64,000 bases of DNA from Sphingomonas hominis (GTDB lineage Bacteria > Pseudomonadota > Alphaproteobacteria > Sphingomonadales > Sphingomonadaceae). The notes under the pieces were generated by a model, which was not told the DNA's origin, ran no database searches, and saw only the letters and a list, made by a program, of their open reading frames with translations. The stretch is taken from contig NZ_JABULH010000001.1 in assembly GCF_013328205.1 (NCBI RefSeq), forward strand, positions 821,610 through 885,609, written 5' to 3'. The stretch's first letter is position 1. Each line of letters begins with the position of its first letter. A program made the position numbers and the translations under genes. This document shows positions 39,580 to 47,978 of this stretch, piece after piece.

Positions 39580-42300
39580 ATGATGTCCAAGCGGCTGCCG
39601 CTCGCGAGCGCCCTGTTGTTGAGCACCTGCCTGTTCGCGAGCCCCGCGTTCGCGCAGGCCGGCGGATCGAACACGCCGACCACCGGCGCGCCGGGCGCCA
39701 CGCCGTCGAGCCCGTCGGGCAATCCGACGCAGGACGAGGAAGAAACGAGCGCCGCGCCGCAGGTGTCGATCCCCGGCGGTGGCGACGACATCGTGGTCGT
39801 CGGCCGCGCGCGCGCCAATCCGGTGCAGAATGCGCCGCAGGTAATCTCGGTCCTGTCGACCGAGGATATCGCGCGCACCGGCGAGGGCGACATCGCGGGC
39901 GCGTTGCAGCGCGTGACCGGCCTGTCGGTCGTCGGCAGCGGGTTCGTGTACGTTCGTGGTCTGGGCGATCGCTACAGCCTGGCGCTGCTCAACGGGTCGC
40001 CGTTGCCGAGCCCCGAGCCGCTGCGACGCGTCGTGCCGCTCGACATCTTTCCGACCGACGTGATCGCGTCGAGTCTCGTTCAAAAGAGCTATTCGGCGAA
40101 CTTCCCCGGCGAGTTCGGCGGCGGCGTCATCAACCTGACCACCAAGACGACGCCGAACGAGCCGTTCCTGACCGTATCGGGATCGGTCAGCGGCGACAGT
40201 TACACCACCGGGCGGCTCGGCTACGTGTATTACGGCAGCCCGACCGACTGGACCGGGTTCGACAATGGCACGCGCGACGTGCCCGGCCCGCTCGCCAACG
40301 CGCTGAACAGCGGGTCGCCGATCGGCGAGAATGCGACGTTCAACCGCGAACAGCTCGGCCAGATCGCGTCGAGCCTGGTCAATGCGCGCACCTCGGTATT
40401 GCAGACGCAATATCAGATGCCGATCAACTTCGCGGGCAATCTGACCGGCGGGACCAGCGTCGACGTCGGCGGGCTGCGGCTGGGCCTGCTCGCCTCGGCG
40501 GGGATCGGCAACACGTGGCGCACGCGCCAGACGTTGCAGCAATTCGCCAACGGCGTCGGCGACGAGGGCGTGCTGCAGAACAGCATCAACCGCGTCGTTA
40601 CCGACAACCGCGTGGTGGTGAACGGCCTGCTCGGCATCAACGCCGAGTTCGGCGACAACGTGATCCGCTGGACCAATTTGTACATCCGCGACACGATCAA
40701 GCAGGCACGGCTGGGCGTCGGCTTCGACCTCGACCGTGCGGGGCAGGACCTGCTGATCCAGAACACCGGCTGGTACGAGCGGCAGTTGATCAACACGCAG
40801 TTGGTGGGCGAGTTCAAGCCGACCGACGACCTGAAGGTCGAGCTGCGCGGCAGCTACGCCAATTCGCAGCGCGAGGCGCCGTACGAGCGCGAGTTCCTGT
40901 ACGTGCGCACCAACCTGCCGCTCGATCCGATCGGCAACAAGTACAGCAACAACTTAGGCACCGGCGGCAAGGGCGGCGCGAACGTCGCGTTCAGCGACCT
41001 GGAGGAGAATCTCTGGTCGGGCGGCGCGGACGTGGTCTACTCGCTGACCAACGACCTGAAGCTGGGCGTGGGCTACGCCTACACCGACACCAAGCGCACC
41101 TCGTCGCGGCGTGCGCTGAGCTTCCTGGCGAATTCGCTGCCGATCGCGGTGCAGCAGTTGCGCCCGGACTATCTGCTCGCCGACCAGACGATCCAGGCAT
41201 ACGGCATCTACCTGCAGGAAACGACCGCGCAGGACGGTACCGCGGCGTTCGACGCCAGCTTGCGCACGCATGCCGGCTACGGGCAGATCATCGCGCAATT
41301 GAGCCCGGCGCTGAACGTGACCGCGGGTGTGCGTTACGAGACCGGCAAGCAGCGCGTCGACGCGATCGACGTGTTCAACACCGGGCTGGTGGGGCTGGCG
41401 GGTCAGCTCAACACGCGGATCGACAAGGATTACTGGCTGCCGTCGCTGACGGTCACCTACGAGTTGCAGCCGGGCATGCAGTTGCGCGCGAGCGGATCGA
41501 AGACGATCGCGCGGCCGCAGTTCCGCGAGCTGATCAGCCAGGTCTATATCGACACCGACACCAACCGTCTGTTCCGCGGCAACAACTCGCTGGTGGACAG
41601 CGAATTGTATAATGCCGAGGCGCGCTACGAATGGTTCTTCGGGCGTGATCAGCGTTTCACGCTGGCGGGTTTCTACAAGAAGATCGACCGCCCGATCGAA
41701 ACCTATTCGGCGATCGTGGGCCAGGTGCAGACGAGCTTCGCCACCGCGCCGGAGGCACAGCTCTACGGTGCGGAGGTCGAGCTGCAGAAGTATTTCCCGC
41801 TCGAAGGGTTGGGCGGCGAGTTCTGGGCAGCGCGTCGGTTCCTGGCGATCGCCAACTACACCTTCACGCAATCGGAGCTGAAGGTGCGTGACGGTGACCA
41901 GACGGTGATTAACGGCGTGTCACGCGACGCCAATCTGTTCTTCCGTGACGGTGCGCCGCTGACGGGGCAGTCGGATCATCTGGTCAACCTGCAACTCGGG
42001 CTGGAGGATACCGACCGGCTGTCGCAGCAGACATTCCTGCTGAGCTACGCCTCGAAGCGGGTCACCACGCGCGGACCGAACGCGCAGCCCGATGTGTACG
42101 AATATCCGGGTTTCCGCCTCGACTTCGTCGCGCGCGAAGGCGTGACGATCGCGGGGGTCGAGACCGAGGTGAAGTTCGAGGCGCGCAACATCACCGCGAC
42201 GCCGTACAAGGAATATCAGCAGTTCGACGCGCAGCGGATCTACTATAACCGCTACGACCTGGGCGCTTCGGTGTCGCTGGGGCTGGGCGTGAAGTTCTAA
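39580..42300 (+). CDS. TonB-dependent outer membrane receptor
   Basis: A 906-residue outer membrane receptor. Signal peptide ends at SPAFA-QA near residue 26. A Gly/Pro/Thr-rich spacer leads to a TonB box-like DDIVVVGRA (about residues 67-75) and the plug domain with VISVLSTEDIA, ALQRVTGLSVVG, YVRGLGDRYSLALLNG and EFGGGVINLTTK. The 22-strand barrel ends with an aromatic C terminus (VSLGLGVKF). It imports a ligand using TonB energy; iron is not implied by the sequence. Its pairing with a surface lipoprotein and the Pho-box-like array upstream point to a phosphorus-related ligand (inference). Confidence 0.93.
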   Translation: MMSKRLPLASALLLSTCLFASPAFAQAGGSNTPTTGAPGATPSSPSGNPTQDEEETSAAPQVSIPGGGDDIVVVGRARANPVQNAPQVISVLSTEDIARTGEGDIAGALQRVTGLSVVGSGFVYVRGLGDRYSLALLNGSPLPSPEPLRRVVPLDIFPTDVIASSLVQKSYSANFPGEFGGGVINLTTKTTPNEPFLTVSGSVSGDSYTTGRLGYVYYGSPTDWTGFDNGTRDVPGPLANALNSGSPIGENATFNREQLGQIASSLVNARTSVLQTQYQMPINFAGNLTGGTSVDVGGLRLGLLASAGIGNTWRTRQTLQQFANGVGDEGVLQNSINRVVTDNRVVVNGLLGINAEFGDNVIRWTNLYIRDTIKQARLGVGFDLDRAGQDLLIQNTGWYERQLINTQLVGEFKPTDDLKVELRGSYANSQREAPYEREFLYVRTNLPLDPIGNKYSNNLGTGGKGGANVAFSDLEENLWSGGADVVYSLTNDLKLGVGYAYTDTKRTSSRRALSFLANSLPIAVQQLRPDYLLADQTIQAYGIYLQETTAQDGTAAFDASLRTHAGYGQIIAQLSPALNVTAGVRYETGKQRVDAIDVFNTGLVGLAGQLNTRIDKDYWLPSLTVTYELQPGMQLRASGSKTIARPQFRELISQVYIDTDTNRLFRGNNSLVDSELYNAEARYEWFFGRDQRFTLAGFYKKIDRPIETYSAIVGQVQTSFATAPEAQLYGAEVELQKYFPLEGLGGEFWAARRFLAIANYTFTQSELKVRDGDQTVINGVSRDANLFFRDGAPLTGQSDHLVNLQLGLEDTDRLSQQTFLLSYASKRVTTRGPNAQPDVYEYPGFRLDFVAREGVTIAGVETEVKFEARNITATPYKEYQQFDAQRIYYNRYDLGASVSLGLGVKF

Positions 42301-42309
42301 GGGGATGGG

Positions 42310-42346
42310 GCGGGTGTCGTCGTGGCACCCGCTCCGTCCGTTTTGT
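42310..42346 (+). terminator. Terminator after the TonB receptor gene
   Basis: GCGGGTG and CACCCGC (42310-42316, 42326-42332) form a seven-base stem, with TTTTGTT nine bases later. Confidence 0.5.
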
Positions 42347-42360
42347 TACCGTCGCCTCGG

Positions 42361-42432
42361 AGTTGATCCGGCGGCGACTTGCCTTCTGGTGTTGCGAAGA
42401 AGCGGAATCCTGAGTCGAGACCGGGATGACGG
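42361..42432. repeat. Degenerate copy of the palindromic repeat at 2151-2230
   Basis: Read on the minus strand it begins CGTCATCCCGG and ends CCGCCGGATCAAC, with the CCGCTTCTTCG core, matching the 2151-2230 element in order but with many changes. Confidence 0.55.
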
Positions 42433-42449
42433 CGGTTGTGGCTGACGAG

Positions 42450-43079
42450 TCACCAGCCCCAAGGGCGTTCGCGGTACCATTTGGTGATGACGTATTTGGT
42501 GCCGGCGCGCACCTTCATGCCGTGGTGGATCGTCGCGGAGTTGAGTGAACCGTCGGCGCGGTGGTTGTTCCAGCAGACGAGCTTGCCGACCTCCGGCTGG
42601 ATCGTCTTGTCGACCGCCTTGAACCGCGTCGCGCCGCCGGCCTCGGGTTCGTTCAGATAGACCATCGCGGTCCAGGTGCGGTTGCCCGCGACCGAGCAGT
42701 AGCGGTGAAAGTCGACGCCATTGGGCTCGAAATAATCGGTGTGCGCCTTGAATTCCTGACCCACCGCGTAGCGCTGACCCTGCAGCGGTTCGCCGTGGAG
42801 TGGGTCGAGTCCGGTGAAGGCGGCGAGCCTCGCGTCGACCGCCGCGACGAGCGGGTCGGTGGCAGCGAGGTCGCATGTCTCGCTGGTGCGAAAGGCACTG
42901 TCGCCATTGTGGTCGGAGATGGTCGAGGGGCGGCGTTCGGCATCGATCATCGCGCACAGGGCGGCGCAGGTGGTGGCGTCGAGGAAGCCGCGCTGGACGA
43001 ACAGCGTCAGTTTGAGGCTGGGCAGCTTCTGGATGCCGGGCTGCTGGGCGAGGTGGGCGGTGATCGCGTCTGTGGCCAT
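42450..43079 (-). CDS. 2OG-Fe(II) oxygenase (prolyl-4-hydroxylase-like)
   Basis: A 209-residue dioxygenase. The iron ligands are the HxD pair in AHTDYFEPN and a distal His in ATIHHGMKV; the Lys/Arg that binds 2-oxoglutarate lies in the following TKYVITKWYRERP. The P4Hc fold starts with the helix TCAALCAMIDAERR and RTSETCDL. Its substrate is unknown; related enzymes hydroxylate prolines, and PiuC-like members accompany TonB receptors. It is convergent to the receptor and divergent from the secretion operon, so it may be co-regulated with either but is on its own transcript. Confidence 0.88.
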   Translation of the reverse strand: MATDAITAHLAQQPGIQKLPSLKLTLFVQRGFLDATTCAALCAMIDAERRPSTISDHNGDSAFRTSETCDLAATDPLVAAVDARLAAFTGLDPLHGEPLQGQRYAVGQEFKAHTDYFEPNGVDFHRYCSVAGNRTWTAMVYLNEPEAGGATRFKAVDKTIQPEVGKLVCWNNHRADGSLNSATIHHGMKVRAGTKYVITKWYRERPWGW

Positions 43080-43137
43080 GATTGCTCCTGTAGCGCGAGC
43101 GGCTAAGCCGCCCCAATCACAGAAATATTACACAAGC

Positions 43138-43155
43138 CTGCCACGCGGCTGTAAC
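43138..43155 (+). promoter_or_regulatory. Pho-box-like site upstream of gspC
   Basis: CTGCCAC, four bases, CTGTAAC: each half differs from CTGTCAC at one position, and the 7-4-7 spacing is exact. CTAG (43165-43168) follows after nine bases, the same distance as in the 37.8 kb array. gspC starts 45 bases downstream of the site. Confidence 0.5.
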
Positions 43156-43199
43156 ATCGCCGACCTAGCGCCGGTGGGGCGGGGAGTTGGCCAAAGCGC

Positions 43200-44003
43200 A
43201 TGCGATTGAAGTTCGACGCCCGGGCACGGGCGATCCTGCGGCGGGTGCCCGTGGTGAATGTCTATTCGGTCGCCGAGATCGCGCTGCTGGGCGTGCTGGC
43301 GGTGCAATGCGCGCGGCTGGTGTGGACCGTGGTAACGCCGATCGCGCCGTTGGGGGCGTGGGCGCCGGCGGGTCCGGTGCTGCCGGGCGATCCGGCGGGC
43401 GTGTTCGCGAGCTTCGATCCGTTCTACCGCGTGAGCGGCGTGCAGACGCAGGCAGCGGCGGTGACGTCGCTGCAACTGACGCTGTTCGGCACGCGGATCG
43501 ATGAAGCGCAGGGTCGCGGATCGGCGATCATCGCGGGGCCTGATGGGGTGCAGAAAAGCGTGAGCGTGGGTGAGGAAGTGGCGCCGGGTGTGGTGTTGAA
43601 ATCGGTTGCGTTCGATCACGTCACGCTCGACCGCGGTGGTGCGAGCGAGGACCTGTTCTTGCCGCAGAGCGACGGCAACAGCGCGCCGGTGGCAGCGCCC
43701 GGAGCAGGCGGAGCGGCGACGCCGGCGACCGCGACACCCTCAGCGGTCGACCTGCGGGCCGATCTGTCGGCGATCCCGCGGATCGATGGCGGGCGTGTGA
43801 CCGGGTTGACGCTGCGCGGGCAGGGCAAGGGTGCGTTCCAGGCGGCGGGCTTGCAGGACGGCGACGTGGTGACCGCTATTCAGGGACGCCCGATCGGCAG
43901 CGCCGCCGATCTCGAGCAGTTGCAGAACGGCCAGGCGACGGGCGTGACGATCGAGCGCGGCGGGCAGTCGCTGCCCGTCACGCTGCCGGCGGGGGCACGG
44001 TGA
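43200..44003 (+). CDS. gspC: Type II secretion system inner membrane protein GspC
   Basis: A 267-residue bitopic protein. One membrane helix lies near residues 22-44 (SVAEIALLGVLAVQCARLVW); the homology region follows (LQLTLFGTRIDEAQGRGSAIIAGPDG), which contacts the GspD secretin; the C-terminal 70 residues form a PDZ-like domain (GLQDGDVVTAIQGRPIGSAADLEQLQ). It links the inner membrane platform to the secretin. It is the first of twelve genes gspC-N on one strand. A Pho-box-like element lies upstream. Confidence 0.92.
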   Translation: MRLKFDARARAILRRVPVVNVYSVAEIALLGVLAVQCARLVWTVVTPIAPLGAWAPAGPVLPGDPAGVFASFDPFYRVSGVQTQAAAVTSLQLTLFGTRIDEAQGRGSAIIAGPDGVQKSVSVGEEVAPGVVLKSVAFDHVTLDRGGASEDLFLPQSDGNSAPVAAPGAGGAATPATATPSAVDLRADLSAIPRIDGGRVTGLTLRGQGKGAFQAAGLQDGDVVTAIQGRPIGSAADLEQLQNGQATGVTIERGGQSLPVTLPAGAR

Positions 44004-46240
44004 TGCGGCACATCCTCTCCGCGGCGCTGCTGGCGTCGTGCGCGCTCTCGGGCGCACCCGCCGTAGCGCAGACGACGCTCAACGTGCGCGATGCCGACAT
44101 TCGCGCGTTCATCGCCGACGCGGCGAAGGTGACCGGGCGGACGTTCATCATCGACAATCGCGTGCAAGGCAAGGTGACGGTGGTGACTGACCGACCGCTG
44201 TCGCGGTCGGAATATTTCGAGGTGTTCCTCTCCACGCTGCGCGCCAACGGGCTGGTGGCGGTGCCGACCGCGAACGGCGCGCTGCGCGTCCAGCCGATCG
44301 ACAATGCGGCGAGCCAGCCGGGGCGGATCGGGCTGCGCGGGGCGGCGCGCAACCAGTTGGTGACCGAGATCATCCGGCTGCGCTCGACCGACGCGACGCA
44401 GGCGGTCGACACGGTGCGTCCGCTGGTGAGCGCGCAAGGATCGGTGACCGCGAACCGCGGCGGCAACAGCCTGGTAGTGGTCGACTTCGCCGACAACGTG
44501 CGGCGCGTGCGCGAGGTGGTACGGCGGTTCGATACCGACGTCGCCTCGACCCGGATCGTGGCGCTCAGGAACGCCAACGCGAAGGAGGTCGCGACCGCGC
44601 TGACGCAGTTGATCGGCGGCGGTGCGGGTGGCGGCGGTGGACAGCCGGGTGTGACGCCGGGCGGCGCGTCGGCGGTGGCGATCGAGAGTTCGAACGCGGT
44701 TGCGCTCCGCGGTGATCCATCAACAGTCGCGCGGCTGGTGGCGGTCGCGCGCGATCTCGACACGCGCGCGCGCAACGCCAACGAGATCAAGGTGGTGTTC
44801 CTGGAGAATGCCGACGCGGCGCAATTGCTGCCGGTGCTCCAGCAGCTCGTCGGGCAGCAGCCCGATGCGGTGCAGGAACAGGCGCTGGGGCGCGCGAACT
44901 TCGGGTCGAGCAGCACCGGGCCGACGAGCGGCGGCGCGATCTCGCAACAGTCAAACTCTTCGAGCTTTCAGCAATCAACCGCGCCGCAGAGCGTAACGAC
45001 GCAGTCGGGCAGCCAGCCGCAGCAGGCGGCAATCACGGGGCAGGGCGGGCGGACCGCGGCGGTGGTGACGCGCTTCGCGGGCGCGAACGCGATCGTGATC
45101 GCGGCACCGGGCGACATCCAGCGGCAATTGACCGAAGTGATCCAGCAACTCGACACGCGCCGCGCGCAGGTGCTGGTCGAGGCGATCGTGGCGGAAGTGT
45201 CCGATTCGACCGTCAACCGGCTGGGCGCGCAGTTCATCTTAGGCAATCTGTCGGGTGGGGCGTTCGGCGCGTCGACCTTCTCCAACTCCGCACCCAACAT
45301 CCTGCAGATCGCGGGCGCGATCGGCGCACAGCAGCTCGCGACCTCGACTACGGTCACGCGCAATACCGATGGCAGCACGACGACGACGCGCAGCACCTCG
45401 CCCGCGGCCGACACGCTGACGCAGTCGGCGATCAACTCGATCATCCAGTCGTCGGGTGGGCTGGCCGGGTTCGGCGGCACGATCGGTAACACGCTGTTCG
45501 GCGCGATCATCCAGGCGGTGAAGAGCGACAATCAGTCGAACCTGCTCCAAGTCCCGCACATCATGACGCTGGACAATCAGGAAGCGCATAGCCTCGTGGG
45601 GCAGGAGATCCCGATCACGACGGGGCAGGCGCTGTCGAACAATTTCGACAATACGTTCCGCACCACGCAGCGGCAGAATGTCGGCATCGGGCTGGACGTG
45701 CGCCCGCAGGTGAACTCGAGCGGCACGATCAAGCTAAACCTGCACATCGAAGTCAGCTCGATCGCGGGGCCGGTGTCGAGTGACAATTCGGACCTGATCC
45801 TCAACAAGCGCGAGGTCGAGACGGTGCTGACCGTCGACGACGGCGCGATCGGGGTAATCGGCGGGTTGCTCTCCGACGAGGAGCGGCGGACGATCGAGAA
45901 GATCCCGTTCCTGGGCGACATTCCGGTGCTGGGCAATCTGTTCAAGTCGAAGGCGAAATCGCGCGCCAAGACCAATTTGATGATCTTCATCCGCCCGACC
46001 GTGATCCGCTCGGCCGCCGACAATCGCCGCGTGACCGAGCAGCGCTACGGTTACCTGCGATTGCAGCAGGGGTTGCAGGACCCGGCGAGCGAGCCGTCGA
46101 TCGACGCGTTGGTGCGTGATTACATGGGCGCGGCGCCGCCGATTCCGCCCGCGGGGCAGCCCGGCAGCATCGAGGATCCGCGCGTCGGCGTGCCGGTGTA
46201 TCGCAATTCGGTGTCGACGATCCCGGCGCGGCCGAAATGA
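44003..46240 (+). CDS. gspD: Type II secretion system secretin GspD
   Basis: A 745-residue outer membrane secretin. The ATG at 44003 overlaps the gspC stop (TGATG); GTG at 44000 is an alternative. A signal peptide ends at PAVAQ (about 22). N0 domain: TTLNVRDADIRAFIADAAKVTG; N1-N3 follow, with a Gly/Ser/Gln-rich insert (about 300-350); the secretin core has VPHIMTLDNQEAHSLVGQEIP and VGIGLDVRPQVNSSGTI, and ends with FLGDIPVLGNLFKSK. It forms the outer membrane pore for folded exoproteins. Confidence 0.95.
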   Translation: MRHILSAALLASCALSGAPAVAQTTLNVRDADIRAFIADAAKVTGRTFIIDNRVQGKVTVVTDRPLSRSEYFEVFLSTLRANGLVAVPTANGALRVQPIDNAASQPGRIGLRGAARNQLVTEIIRLRSTDATQAVDTVRPLVSAQGSVTANRGGNSLVVVDFADNVRRVREVVRRFDTDVASTRIVALRNANAKEVATALTQLIGGGAGGGGGQPGVTPGGASAVAIESSNAVALRGDPSTVARLVAVARDLDTRARNANEIKVVFLENADAAQLLPVLQQLVGQQPDAVQEQALGRANFGSSSTGPTSGGAISQQSNSSSFQQSTAPQSVTTQSGSQPQQAAITGQGGRTAAVVTRFAGANAIVIAAPGDIQRQLTEVIQQLDTRRAQVLVEAIVAEVSDSTVNRLGAQFILGNLSGGAFGASTFSNSAPNILQIAGAIGAQQLATSTTVTRNTDGSTTTTRSTSPAADTLTQSAINSIIQSSGGLAGFGGTIGNTLFGAIIQAVKSDNQSNLLQVPHIMTLDNQEAHSLVGQEIPITTGQALSNNFDNTFRTTQRQNVGIGLDVRPQVNSSGTIKLNLHIEVSSIAGPVSSDNSDLILNKREVETVLTVDDGAIGVIGGLLSDEERRTIEKIPFLGDIPVLGNLFKSKAKSRAKTNLMIFIRPTVIRSAADNRRVTEQRYGYLRLQQGLQDPASEPSIDALVRDYMGAAPPIPPAGQPGSIEDPRVGVPVYRNSVSTIPARPK

Positions 46241-47868
46241 TCCGCACCGGCGCCGAAGTCGCGGTCGATCCGACGCTGTCGAGCGGTGTCGTGCCGGTTG
46301 ACGCGGACGCGGTGCTGGACGAGGTGCCGCAGGTCGTCGCGGGCGTCACCGCGCCGGTGCATCTGCCCTATCCGTTCGCGCGCAAGTTCGGCGTCGCGCT
46401 CGACGGCGACCGCGTCGCGCTGCGCGAGGGGAGCGATCCGCGCGCGTTGATCGAGGTGCGGCGCGTGCTGGGGCGGGCGTTCGACGTCGCGGTGATCGAG
46501 GCGGCGGCGTTCGACCGGCTGCTCTCCGACAATTACGCGATGGACGGACAGGCGACCGCGGCGGCGGCGGTGGGGATGGGCGACGAACTCGACCTGCTGG
46601 CGGAAGGATTGCCGACTGCGGACGACCTGCTCGACACCGCCGACGATGCGCCGGCGATCCGGCTGATCAACGGCGTGATTGCGGACGCGGCGCGCAACGG
46701 CGTGTCGGATATTCACATCGAGCCGTACGAGACGGGGCTGGTTATCCGCATGCGGATCGACGGCGTGCTGCGCGAGACGTTGCGGATGCCGCCTCACGTC
46801 GCGCCGGTAGTGGTCAGCCGCATCAAGGTGATGGCGCGGTTGGACATTGCCGAGCGGCGCGTGCCGCAGGACGGGCGCATGGGGCTTACACTGGGGGGCA
46901 AGTTGCTCGACGTGCGCGTCTCGACGCTGCCGGCACGCGCGGGCGAGCGCGTGGTGCTGCGTATCCTCGACAAGGAGAATGCGGGTATCGACCTCGACGC
47001 GCTGGGCATGAGCGCGGAGATGAACGCGCTACTGCGCGAGGCGATATCGGTTCCAAACGGGATCGTGCTGGTGACCGGGCCGACCGGCAGCGGCAAGACG
47101 ACGACGCTCTACGCGGCGCTGCGCCTGTTGAACGACGGCAGTCGAAACATCCTGACGGTCGAGGACCCGGTCGAATATGCGGTCGAGGGGGTGGGGCAGA
47201 CGCAGGTCAATGCCAAGGTCGGGCTGACCTTCGCCGCCGGGCTGCGCGCGATCCTGCGGCAGGACCCCGACACGGTGATGATCGGCGAAATTCGCGATCG
47301 CGAGACGGCGGAGATCGCGGTGCAGGCGTCGCTGACGGGGCACCTGGTGCTCTCCACCGTCCACACCAACGACGCGGTCGGCGCGATTACGCGGATGCGC
47401 GACATGAAGGTCGAGCCGTTCCTCCTCGCCTCGACGCTGCGCGCGGTGATCGCGCAGCGGTTGGTCAGGCGGTTGTGCCCGACGTGCCGGCGCGCGGTGC
47501 CGGCGCGTGAGACGGTGGCGCCTTTGCTCGGGATCGCTGCCGACGCACTGGTGTACGAGGCGGTCGGGTGCGAGGAGTGCAACCGGACGGGGTTTCGCGG
47601 GCGGATCGGCGTGTACGAGGCGGTGCGGGTCGACTCCGTGATCCGCCGGCTGATCAACGATGGCGGCGACGAGGACGCGATCGCGCGGCACGCCTTCGCC
47701 GATCCGGCGCGCGACACGCTGGCGGGTGCCGCGCGGCGGCTGGTCGAGGAAGGGCGCACAACTGCGGAGGAAGCGGTGCGGGTCAGCCGGGCGGACGCGA
47801 CCGACACGCCGCAGGAGAGGCTTGTCGCGGCCGATGCGGCTGAGGCGGCGATCGCAGATGCGCATTGA
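46237..47868 (+). CDS. gspE: Type II secretion system ATPase GspE
   Basis: A 543-residue cytoplasmic ATPase. Walker A is GPTGSGKT (281-288), the Asp box and Walker B region is QDPDTVMIGEIRDRETAE, and the His box is LTGHLVLSTVHTND. A zinc-binding four-cysteine element lies in RRLCPTCRR and CEECNRTGFRG. The start overlaps the gspD stop (ATGA). It powers pseudopilus assembly. The N-terminal domain that binds GspL is present. The next gene is separated by 110 bases holding a repeat, the only real gap in the operon. Confidence 0.96.
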   Translation: MIRTGAEVAVDPTLSSGVVPVDADAVLDEVPQVVAGVTAPVHLPYPFARKFGVALDGDRVALREGSDPRALIEVRRVLGRAFDVAVIEAAAFDRLLSDNYAMDGQATAAAAVGMGDELDLLAEGLPTADDLLDTADDAPAIRLINGVIADAARNGVSDIHIEPYETGLVIRMRIDGVLRETLRMPPHVAPVVVSRIKVMARLDIAERRVPQDGRMGLTLGGKLLDVRVSTLPARAGERVVLRILDKENAGIDLDALGMSAEMNALLREAISVPNGIVLVTGPTGSGKTTTLYAALRLLNDGSRNILTVEDPVEYAVEGVGQTQVNAKVGLTFAAGLRAILRQDPDTVMIGEIRDRETAEIAVQASLTGHLVLSTVHTNDAVGAITRMRDMKVEPFLLASTLRAVIAQRLVRRLCPTCRRAVPARETVAPLLGIAADALVYEAVGCEECNRTGFRGRIGVYEAVRVDSVIRRLINDGGDEDAIARHAFADPARDTLAGAARRLVEEGRTTAEEAVRVSRADATDTPQERLVAADAAEAAIADAH

Positions 47869-47935
47869 GGTGACGTCTCGTAAGGTAAGGTTCGCGCCTG
47901 CTGGACTAATGTGTCGTTCGCCGCAGCGCCCCTCC

Positions 47936-47974
47936 ACCAGCCTTCGGCTGGTCCCCCTCCCCAAATTGGGGAGG
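47936..47974. repeat. Double-hairpin intergenic repeat containing the gspF ribosome-binding site
   Basis: ACCAGCC/GGCTGGT (47936-47952) and CCTCCCC/GGGGAGG (47956-47974) form two adjacent hairpins. The right arm GGGGAGG is also the only ribosome-binding site for gspF at 47979. Confidence 0.75.
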
Positions 47975-47978
47975 ATAG

